A stretch of DNA of 64,000 nucleotides from contig JBAJFG010000109.1 in the NCBI GenBank assembly GCA_037903475.1, positions 62,001-126,000 on the forward strand, in the 5' to 3' direction. Position numbers and translations under genes: made by a program. This DNA is from Ancylostoma caninum (Eukaryota; Nematoda; Chromadorea; Rhabditida; Ancylostomatidae). The notes beneath the pieces were generated by a model that had not been told where the DNA came from, did no database searches, and saw nothing but the letters and a program-made list of their open reading frames with translations. Of the stretch, positions 33,501 through 45,500 are shown piece after piece (position 1 is the first letter of the stretch; the number at the start of each line of letters is the position of its first letter).

Positions 33501-36500
33501 GCTCGGCTAAAAGTGAACGTCGGGTGAGCACTATGCTCAGGGTATTCCACCTATGTTGCTGCACTTATCTTTATTATTTCGATGTAATTATATCGTGTTT
33601 GTTTGTGCACCTTATTAGGTGGTTGCCCTTTTCAGATTCCTTTGAAAGAACGAGTGTATGAACGTGTTAGGAATGCATGTCTACGTTCTTTGAGCTGCGA
33701 AATATCCGCACCACATAAAGGGACGACATCACCGTTAAAGCAGGTCCATCCCACTCCACGTGAGTAGCGGTATCCTTTCATCCAACGTCATAACTCTTTC
33801 ACGTAGTTTCATTCTCACATGACCCAGAATCACGAGTGACTTTCCTATTTCAGCAATATGGGTTAATACTTTGCGTCGAGATGGCACTGCAAGGGAAGCA
33901 TCGGATGAGAGTGGTGGTACCGACGTTGATGGGCCAGTTTTCTTTGGGGATTCTGACAACGGATATTGTTTCTCGCTCACATTTAGGTACATAAGTTAGA
34001 CATTTTTCATATCTCTCTGAAGGGTCTTGACCGCTGATCATAGTTATTTCCAGGTTGCAAGATTCCAAAGCTCGCGGTTTTCTCCGGTTATACTCCTTCA
34101 TTGTGGTTAGCAACGACATGACATACATAATTAATAATTATGAATTTTTTCTGCAAGCTCTTACGGCAGTGAAGGAGAAGCTGCAAGTGAGTTGGCTGGG
34201 TGATGGTTTGACCCCGATTGTTTTCACTTGAATTCTTTGTTCTTACATCAGACTGAATGTGACATGGTGCGTTGAAAGTTCTTGTACAAGCTGTTTCCCA
34301 CTCAGTTTTTCTTCTGACCATAACGAGTAATCTTGCCGATGAGAATTACCGCTTTAAGGGGAACTGAATATTCTGTGATCTGCTCCCTGCTCCCTAGATT
34401 TTTATTGGATTTTTCAAATTTTTTTCATTACTGTCATTTTTTTTCTTTGGGAACGGCGTTATCGTGCGCGCACGAAAGCACACTTAAAATTATCCTAGCT
34501 ACGTGCGCCACTAGGCCTTCTGTTCTGCAATAATTTGAGAATGTAAGAAGATGCGGCCTAGAATAAGCAAAACGGGTGTTCTATAATCTAAATAACTTTT
34601 AATCCAAAGAAGATTGCGGATAACACCGTGGTTATGAGCTCATGGCGAAGTCCTGAATCTGTATTGTTTTTGTCACCGCTGAGTTTTCCCTTTGTTCAAG
34701 AGCATGGCAGCAGCCACATTCGAAAGCGAAATGGATCAAGATGATGCTATGGGGCCGCAGTATGCAAGTATGGCTGGACGTTTACCAACTGGTTGGTTTA
34801 GGCCTAGTGACAGAAACGTGAGTTTTCATTTTGAGCTATGACTAGTTACATTTCCGCTTATTATTTATCTTTGTCTTTCTTATTAAAAATGTTAATATAG
34901 AAAAATCAGAAGTATATGCTGCTTCATGCTTCTTTTTAAAAAGACTATTTCTTATAGGAGTACATTGGCAGGTTGAAGTTGTTTGATTTCGAAGTTTCTT
35001 TTATTTTTTACTGAAAATCTGTAATTTCAACTAGCTTCTTTGTGCAGAGTGTTCCAAGGTAATGCTTGCACTGCTTGAATCCTACAACTTCAGCGCATAT
35101 AACACCACAATGCAAATAACATGGATTTTTTGCTAGCGTATAGAACTAGTCCATCAGTATTGTTCACACTATCAAGCTCTTTGAGATGATCGCATTTGAC
35201 ACTGTGATAACTGATGGGAACGTATGCTTGCGCGCGTAGGCACCCCACTTGATTTTGTCGAGAAACCTTCGGGGTACACGATAAGAAAGCAGAGCTAAAT
35301 AGTGTTTGTTCGAGCACCATGAATGAATTTTGAAGGGTTACTGAAAATGTGAGAATGTGATTGACCAAAACGGAGTTATCACATTTAACAATTGCGAGAT
35401 TACGTCATTAATGTGGGACAGAAGGAAATGTGTGCGATTTGGAGAGGGGTGCGGCAGGAGGAGTGCAGAGGCGATTTTGCAAACTTCCCCAAGATCTCTG
35501 GGAGTACTGCGAGCTGCGCGTGCAGTTCCTTGAAGGTCGTGGCTGATAAAAGTTGACCACTTTTATTTCTTCGCTTTCGATGCTGCTCCCAACGATGATA
35601 ACTTTCAACTCCCCGAACTGTTAGGTATACTACACTGAAAATTTCATGCTTGCTTTTATTTGCGTTGAAGTTTTTGGCACTCAAACATTGTCAACGTTAT
35701 TTTGAGACATTTTGTGTATTAAACTCCATCTAGCCCTGCCAGTAATCCGCATGACAGTTATAAGCCATTCTCCTTTCTTGTGCACTTAAGTATACTTAAT
35801 GTATACTCAAATTTTGTTGCATGAAGGTCTACGGAAAATTTTACGAGTGGGGTAGTTCAGGCACCCTTACCATGATTTTTTCAGTAAGACAGTGGTATCA
35901 CTTCGAATCTGTTAATTTTTACGAGAAAGAGAAACCACATTTGATGTTTCGTCCTCTAATTCTTTTAAATTTATTTTTGACCTCAAGGCAGTGACACCAG
36001 TTCGAATTTGCATATTTCTTCGGCGAGAAAAGTATATACCAACTGTAACCCTTTATATGTATTGTTGTAGGACTGCTGGTGCTCCAAACAGTCGAATCCC
36101 TATTTATCATTCACCCTGTCATTGGAAACCCTTTTAACCACAGCACATTTCACTAGCATTTTTTAGAGAAGACGAGTAACCATAGATACGAAAAGAAATC
36201 TTCAAACAATTACTGGTGACGATGCAATTTGGAACCGGTTGCATAGGTTCGTTCAATTTTTATGTTGCTGGTATTTCAGACATTTATCTACTATTAGAAG
36301 GCCACCACAGTGGTTGACTTTTCTGTTTTGTAAGGATTCTATGGATAACCGAAGGTTTTGTGATTGCTATTTTTCTCTCTTATGCGTGTTGTTTTCTCAC
36401 TTCCCTTGGAATACGATCAGCAGATTCTTTCTTTTCCTTTCCATTACGCCGTTTCCAATTCTTTCTGTGAACTAAGCTCTAGGATATGAGTTAGATTACT

Positions 36501-39500
36501 CGCTCACTTTCTTATTTGGCGGATCCATTCTTTTCGAGTATTGCTGAGGTGCCAAGTAACTGTTGAGGAACAGTGACTGTGATGAGGATTCGGTGATGAA
36601 TAAGTAAACACTTGGACACAACTGAAGACTTTGTCTGACGGTGTATGGAAGGTAAGGAACCCCATTGCAGCGTTCTAAAGATTCTCTAGAAAAAGATCGT
36701 CTATTACGTCTCTTTGCAAATGAGCAAGTTAGCATATAGTTCGTCGCCAGTGAATTATATTTCATTCTTCATTTTAATTGTTCTTTTTTCTCGTCATTTA
36801 TGCAATATTTCCTCTTACGAAACCAATTAGCTTTCTGCAGAACTAATGTTGCAGTTGTTACCTAACCTTACCCATTCTTTTGTACACTAGCGAAAGAGCT
36901 CTGCTTGTCTTTATTGGCGGTCCTATGCTGATCAGACGTCTTCTGATGTTAATGGTTTGTTGCTACGTAAGGTGCTAGTCACAACTGCAACACGCTCGTG
37001 CTCGCGTTCTATTGTCCTTGCAGCGTCATTTGTGAAGTGAGTCTTGCACATATCGTGAGGAATAGTTACGAATTACGTGATGAATTTGTGTAGTACATCT
37101 AAGTGGGTAGGTGAATGTGACTATAGGAATGGTAAAGTAAGCAGTAAGAGTAGTACCAAGACATCTCTGTGGTGTTATGCTAGGGACGTGACCGATAAAG
37201 CGGAACCTGGAGTACATCATGAATTTTTCGGTGTACTTCTTTGCTCTATTACCTTTCTTTCTGGTTTTCTAGTAGCAGAGGTACATATAAGTGAATTTTG
37301 GAGACGTATCTAAGGGAGAATTTCGTAATGGTCTGAGGTTTGAGGTACGTCATTCAAAACGTCCTAGGCAGCTAAAATTTGGAGATTCGAAGAGAGCAAA
37401 ATGTGCGCTATTTTCCCTCATATGTCTTCTTTGATATCTGTATTTACTTGCTTGAAGTCTCGAAAGCATTGATTCTCTGAGCTGTTAGGTTCTATTAAAG
37501 CAGCTTTTTAGAAGTCCATGTTTGCTAATCCACTTTCTGCGAAGGTTTCACAATGATACCTTTTTTTTAATAATCATTTCATTCATTGTTTACCGAGTGA
37601 GTTGTACCTTATTAAGCTTATTTCTACAGTTGCGTCCCTACATTTAACGGAGACGTCTATGCAAAGATCTGTGCAACAATCATTTAGTTTTAAAGAGTCT
37701 ATGCTATTGGCGGCATATGGTTGTAAACGAGGTTAATGTTGTAGGGTTAGAGGGAGCAGTTGTTGTGTGTCTGTCGCTGAGCCTCTTGACACGGCGGTCG
37801 CCCTCTGAAATGGGCCTTGTGCGTGATGCAAACCACACAGTCGGCTGACTTCTGATCACTTAACTAATGGGCGGCTCTTGTGCGCATTGTTTGGCGTAAC
37901 GATTTGATAGATAAGTTTACGAGAGAGTTTAGCGTACTCTGCATTGAAAACAGCTGCTGCAGCATTACTAGTGCAACTGGTTTGTTTTGACACTCGCGTC
38001 TTTATTAACGACTGGCGCTGCACCATTCCCTTTTTTGCATTGTGATTATTGCTGAGTTGTTTTGTCTGGAGGCTAGGTCATGGAAAGAATAATATTCATT
38101 CTGTATCGTTTTCAAAGCGCGTTCACGGTAAGGTGCGATAATGCACGTGTTTCCGTGACCATGTTGTGACAAAGATGAATTCAGTGACCCTGAAAAAGTA
38201 GGAACAGGAAACCTCTTCAAATTTATCAGGGGCAAGGCTCCGGTTTTTCCGAAATGACCAAGTTTAGCTGTCAAGTACTGTTTCGCCAACAGACACACCA
38301 GTTGTATTTACACGGGGCGAATTTTAGTGAATAGATTTGTTTTCAGTTGAGTTTCGGTGTGTAGTTAGTTTCAACTCGATTTAATAATTATTTTCTGCGA
38401 GAAGATAATTATCAAACTTAGTTAATATCGTTGTAGATGAAGATTTGGTGAGTACGTTGGGCCAGGTAAAATCCAGCTTCTGAATTTTTTTAGAAATTGT
38501 TTTCGAAGCTTAAGATCGATTTGTTTTATATGTGTCCTGTATTTTTTTGCGTTTTCCAGTTTTTGTTTTCATTTCTGCGAGTTTGGGTATAAGCGTAAGA
38601 TTTTCCAAAATCTTTGTTTGGTCAGACCAGCTAGGCAGTGTCAGACATGGAGGTTTCTAGAAAGGTGGAGTTTACACCGTTTCGGAACCGCAATCCCGGG
38701 CATTCTGGAATGTTGGTAAAAAAGTCCTCAATTCACGAATATCCAAAATGAAGTGAAACTAGCATACTTCTTTGCTTGTTAGAGCTGTTCTGAAGAGATG
38801 TAAGAGAGCTAATAAAACTGATGCCATTGTGCTTGGATTATATTAGAACTGTGGGAAAAGAGGGATAGTTCCTTCAAGGCAGAGATACAGCTCATTTTTT
38901 GTAACTTAATAACATTTGATGTTGCACTTACAACTTTGTTTTCTTGCTTTGTCGTTTAAATTATAGTAGTAAGTTATAACTTGTTGATGTGCGATGGTAG
39001 GATTTGTTCTGAAACAAAAGAAAATGCGGATATTGAAAGAGGCGATCGAGTAGGGTTTGTACGGCTTCGGGAGGAGCAGATGGCTAGGATATGACATCAT
39101 CCACGTAAGGTGACACAGGAAGACATAGGATTGACTAAGTAACACAGCGGAATCTTTTTTCGTCGGAATCATTTACAACATGCACTCATGCTCCTGGCTA
39201 CACTCGTAGTAGACCTGAAGTGATTGTTTTCTAGCGTTTTCCTCTTCTTATGCTGTGATTGTTGACAATAGAAAACTACTACGATTTGAAAGGTACCGAC
39301 CCTTGTCTGATTTACCAAGATGTGTGACAATAGCTATGTAACCTGCTTGTTTCGCTCTTGAAATTTGTATTCTCAGCAATTTCCTACGTTAGGCGGCTTT
39401 CAGAGTTGCGCAGCGCCGCGCTGTATGATGAAGGATGGGCCGCGACAACGCTGAGCGAGGTCGCGCGGCAAATGCCGCGAGCAGGGGGGCTTTCAGAGAT

Positions 39501-42500
39501 TTTGCCACGCGCGAGCCCTCCACGGCGACCTTTGCGAGCCCGTTCTGCGAGTCTAGGCGCATAATGGTCTGTGATATTCGTTGCCGCGCGGAAAAGCCAA
39601 TGCAACTCTCGGAGAGAGATGTTTCCTGCGCGCGGGCCACTTCCCATTTCGCGCCGCGTCGCGAATCGGAAAATGTATGGAAGCCGCTTTATGCGTGTAA
39701 CACCCTGTCATGGCGTTCGTTGCATGATTGATTTGGAATAGAGCAAGGTACAATAACATAGAAACAAGGAGGTTTGTCTGTTTTTTTTTCATATAGGAAG
39801 TCTTTATGTGTGATTCTGGTTTCGTTTCTTTGCCAATCTGTAGCACTACCTCGTCATTTTGCAGAATACATACATGTGATGACCTTCTTTTTGCATCCTT
39901 TTGTGGCATGAAAATGATAGAAACTGTTGCTAACTAAACTAAGACTCAACTAGCTGTGCAGATTATCACTAAGTTCCTTATCAAATGTCAAAATATACCC
40001 ACCAGTTGTATAGATACAGTACCGGCCAAAATTATATAGCCTTTTGATCTTCCATTCACATTCAGTCGTAACTGCTGTTGAAGCCAGTTCTGGAAGCTCA
40101 AATTTTTATAAGAGTTGTACGCAGAACCCTTCCATTTCGTGGATTAGTTTTTCTAGGAGAAAACTTTTTATTAATGAAGCTCAGAATCCGTGACATAGTG
40201 GTATCCAGAAAGAGCCACGGAATGACTTTCATGGGTGGAATCACAGAATAAAATCCATGTATTTTAGTGAAGTAGACTCATATCCTGTAGAATTCGGGCG
40301 TTTAAAGAACTATGGTCTCCATATACGAGATCTCGTTCGACTCAATTCTGCAATAACGTTTTACCAGCATTTTATCGATTTGAATCCGACTTTAGCTGCA
40401 CAATACGGGGTCAACACTCCTCCAGATGATTCCTCACATCGTGCTAAGTGTGCCTGACAATAATGAAACTTCGAGCTCTTTTGAATCCTGGAATATTACA
40501 ACTGGTTATGGTCCACCTGGTGATGCAAATCACGGAAATATAATTTTGTAATTTATAATATTTATATAATTTTGACCTTTACTGTATGTTGTTTGGGAAT
40601 TGAATCAGATATGGTGATAAAATGCACAAAAAGGCGAACTTTACCCTTTTCATGTTTGTGTCTTTGATTCGTTATCATTAATTTGGGCACTTAGATATAA
40701 GTTATTAGTTCCATTATTAGCTAGATTTTCTCATTGAACATGTCTTTTCTGGAGATATGCATTAAAATTCATTCATCTCTGTGAATGATCACTTCACGGC
40801 TATCTTTTCTAGTAATTTAAGGTTTCCTTTTCATGGTAGTATTGTAGTTTCTGCTGCACCGTTTTTTCTTGAGATTTTTTTCCAACATAACGTGAAATCG
40901 TGGAAAAGGCAGCGTTTTGCCACAGCTCTGAACACGAATACCAAGGCCTAGACTGGTTTTTCATTTTTTCATCCCGTAACAACGATCCCCAAGGTTGGTG
41001 CGTATTTATGCGCTCCCTCCCGCGTCTCGTCGCCTCCGCTGTCCCATCAGTGGAGGTCGTCTTTTGTCTCGCTCTGCACCCTGGCTCTCTAAAATCCTAT
41101 TTTAATTGTTCTCCTCCGAACCTGATCCATTTTGAGCGTAATTGATGACGTCGAACGTGTTTACGGTCCTCCTTGTAGCGCTAGCACCATGGAGAGTGGT
41201 GGATTCGTGTTAACTGTTTAGGGTTACGATCCGGGTGCATTATCGGTTAGATGGAGGAACGAATCGAATAATGAAGTATGGAATTTGCTCATTCGAGCTG
41301 AATGTCTTGATTGAGCGATAATCGGACAACGCACGAGTATATACGGATAAGGAATGAACGGATACGAGATTTCTAAGGCCTGACTCACGGTCCTGGTAAC
41401 GATATAGCCAAAAAATTACCATTTAACGGAAATCGCTAAGGGTTTATGGGAGAGGACACCACCCACCCCACCCAGAGGACCTGAACAAGAATTTATCTTT
41501 CTCTGTAAGGGTAAACGGTCCGAATAGGCTTCTCCCACCTTACCCTAAGAATCTGCTTCGGCGAAACTTGACAGAAAAGGGCGCTAGAGCACAAATATTT
41601 CCCTGTCATTTTCCTGGGGCGATGGGCAAAGTCTGGCGTTTGGAAGGATCACAGTTCTGAGGTATAATACCGTGACAGATGAGAAATGCTCAAAGAATGT
41701 AAACAGTCGCTTATTCACACCAGTGGGCAAAGGTTGATTTCTCTGGAATTCACAATTTTCATTTTCAGAATTTATGCACTGTGTGCATTCGGAACGTGCA
41801 GTCGAGATGGCTTAGATTAAATAGTGATACATTCACCAGAGAAGATGTATTATAACTGATGTAAGAAATCAAATGGATCAGAGCAGTAGGATCAAAACAA
41901 TATAATTTCATTCTATAGATCAGAAACTTTGATTGAAGTATTCAGCGGTTGGAATATTTCTCCTTTGATGGGTTTTTGCCTGATGCGTAGTATCTCTCTC
42001 TCTGTACAACTGTTTTTCTTTTGCTTGGTGTCAGATCTTTCCACAATAGTCTGAATTTTTTCTGTGGCGCTTTTCACCACCGTCCCCGTGAACAACAAGC
42101 TTTTTTGCCCTACTTTTTTCCTGTATTCGGTGGAACGCGCGCCAAATTCTCTGCCGCTGTTGTTTTCCCTCAGAAGAGATGTGTTAAGTTCGTATTTGCA
42201 CGTCGGGGTGTGCACTTGTTGTTGTGCCGACCTTTCTATACAATGTTTTGTCTCCCTCCTCGGAGTCTTCTTCTTTTGTGTTCCAATACTGAAAATACTT
42301 CCTGGAAGGGTCGCCGCTGCAGTACCTCAATGCAGAGTTATGTAGAAATGCTGCATGCATCCTGGAAGTTCTGTCTGACTTGTTTTGCTTGTTTCCCGCG
42401 CATATTAGCATATTTCATGACTGACAAAGGGTCAAGCAAAGACAGCGTCTTCACTGTGAAAAAAGCTTGCATTCGCTGAAAGTAATGGATATGCTTCGAG

Positions 42501-45500
42501 AGGAAGAAATAAATCGACCCCGGCTTTACAACGCCTTTCTGCACAGCGTTCGTCAAATATTTTGACGGAGTCGGTGTGCGCGGCGATGCTCGCTGGCGCT
42601 TGCACAGCGACGCTGCCTGGCTGATGATGGGCATCGTCAACGACGGCTTGTTTGCTGCTCTCTTCCTAGACTAGTTGGTGTGTTATCGTATGCATGGGGA
42701 TGTGAGATTGGACGTGCATTAGACGTGCTCGTGCTTTCAATAAGCGAAAAGGACGTTTTCCATGACGTGGAGACTTCCAAGTGTTAGCGGACGCGATTTT
42801 CAATACTTCCTAGACTAGTTCGTGTGTTATCGTATGCATGGGATGTGAGTACTGAAACTATGGCATGGTTTCTGTGCGAGTTCAGTGTGTTGACTGCCAT
42901 CTAGGTAATGCGTTGCATTCCTCTGTATAAGGAGGGGCAGTGAGATCAAGATGGATTGTGAGGCAACTCTTACATCAATGTTTATTTCACTTATTTTCTT
43001 TTATTGAATGTAACCAAGTTTCTCTATATAAGGCATGCTATCAGACGAGCGCACTAATTACCAGAATCAGAAAAACTAGTTAAATATGAGTCATGGCACC
43101 GGCGAACTTTTCCCCTTTGGTGGGCCTGTCATCGTTTTCCGCACTATTACTAATCAAGCTGCTCCATGTAAGGCATACCACAGATGAACGATGTCAATTA
43201 GACAGGAAAAGTGGTTAGGTGTGAATCATCGTTCCACAATTAAAACGTCAAGAAGCCTACATGTTGTAATGCTTCCGTGGACGTTGGCGAGTTTCGTCAA
43301 CTGTACTAAGACCACACGCGTAGCATGCATCAAGGAAGCTAACGCCCTTTTGAATTAGAGGGCTCCGATGCAAAGTGGTCAAAGCTGGAGATCGGTTAAC
43401 CTCCGAACAGAGGTCATGAAGCCTACAACCATTTTTGGTAGATCTTGAATTATCTGTCACAGTTGGAAAAAATCGGTTGACTTTGACTTTTCGGGCACTG
43501 AGGAGGGTGGGCAACGACGCTGAAATGTTAGCTGCGCCTAAATTGCATAATAATCTAACTCTATTGGTCAGGCCAAAGCTAATGCTAAAGACGTTCCCAC
43601 ACTGGGAAGATTCTACCATAATGGATGTATGGATCTGCTCAATTGCCATCCGATTTCGATACCAAATTTGATCATTTTGGAAGCTTAGCATTATGGGGAT
43701 GTGCTTGGTAGTGGTAAATAATGAAACAAGATAGGTATGCTACTTTCTTCTACATCCATTATGGTTTTGAGAAGTTTCAATACTGAATCCTTAACGAGTA
43801 AGAATCTACACCACTTTACATAATTGCCATAATTGGACCTTTGGAACATGTTAGAACTTCCTTCCTTTGCCTGTTGCAGCAATGGTTTTTCCCTAAAAAA
43901 TAGAGAAACAAGTGTTCTAGTGCTAAAAAATTCATGCAGGATCAATCTTCTGCGAGGTCAGGGCGATCGTACCTCTTTGGTACTTAGCAAAGGTACTGTC
44001 TTGAAACTAGGCAACATTCGCAGGTTCGGGACACGTTCTGAAAGAAAGTAAAAGGAAAATAATGGCAACTGCCGAAGACTGCTGCCTTGATGGTCCTACT
44101 GAAGACTGCCTCCTGCCTGAAAGCGTGATGCTTCCAAGACGACTTCATTTGACGATCGTTCTCAGTTGTTGTTGCTTTCTGTCTTAATCTCCGGCGGATC
44201 CAGATGTTCGATTTGAAGAAAAGAACATCTGGCAAGTCTTCTCTGCTTTGGAGACTGTTACAGTAAACAGGTGTAAAAACATGCAGACATTAAGGTCGTA
44301 GCATATGTAAACGGAGTTTTAGAGATGAAATTAGTGTCGTAATCTTTATTCGAGAGCGCACGTATCTCGGGAATAGGTGAATGCTAATGGACGACTTTGA
44401 GTCAGACGTTAAATTGCCTCCGCGTTTACATGGCCATCGTGTGCAGGGTTGTTTTCGTCGCATCTCATAATCCGCGTCGTAAAATGAACAGTTGATGCTA
44501 ATCGGCAGGATTAATTGCGGAAATTGCCTTCAATGCACAGTATAATTGTTATTTTGTAAGTCGTTACGTGTTTTTTCCTACGAATCTTCAGGTTTTTCCA
44601 TCCATTCCTTTCATTTGATGACGTTATCTTCGTTCTCAATATCACAGCTTAGCTTCGACTTGATAGCTTCTTGGGTGATTTGGACTGTCATGCGGTTCTT
44701 TCTGATGGTTTGAGACACAAGTTTTGTCACTTTTCTCCCCCACAGCTCTCACCTCAGTTTCACACCTCGAGCTTTTGATCTTTGTTCGACCCTTGAAACG
44801 CGACGCTTCCACGGATCGACTTTCGTCCGACCGAGCAACGCCGTTCGGGCGTCTCATGGTTACCTAACCGACACTGGATATGTGGTTGTTTGTGTTGGTT
44901 GAACGCCAATGAATCCATTAGTTGAGTAAATCTGGATCAGTTGCGCCACCTGTTGTAGTATATAAGGCTGAAAGTCGCGTATTCGCGTTGAATATGACAT
45001 TTTGATTGCTTAAAGGTTATTGTCATGCATTAATCGGCTTTTATTATTGAAAGTAGGTGTTTACGTTCACGCCTACAGTGGGTGTCTATTGTTATCGGAG
45101 GTACGTGTCCGTCTACAGCCTGTAAATCATTGCGCTTCCCACCTCCGTTTTCGCTTCTCAGCTACTTGAAAGGTTTTTTTGGAAGATCCCTTTTCGAGCA
45201 TTCTTTGAAGCTTTTCCAGTGCTTTCGTGCTAGGCGCTTGACTTTTTTGTAATCGGAACGGTTGTACTCTTTGTCTCATCTGCGGTTCTCCAAAACTTTA
45301 CAAAGGTAATGATGAGAACAAGAGCTCCATTTAGGTGCGAAGTGTCGGGAGTTTGTACGTTTATAAAGTGCATCCCATCTCATTGCTTCTGAAAATTTCA
45401 CCTTAAACATCGTAGAATCCCAGCAAGATGCACACCAATTTGTTACTCTTCGGTGTTTCGGCTCTCATCCCAGTGATCCTGCAGGGTGCCGACGCAAGTA

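Noticed and set aside
37740..37900. Structured RNA or tRNA-like gene (GC-rich stretch)
   Set aside because: No TTCRANY-type B box and no closing acceptor stem could be paired.
42021..42479. 152-codon + strand frame
   Set aside because: Cys/Phe-rich, low-complexity-like composition, no splice context or domain; overlaps other frames of similar length.
43257..43691. 144-codon minus-strand frame
   Set aside because: No recognised motif, and no plausible neighbouring exons on the minus strand.
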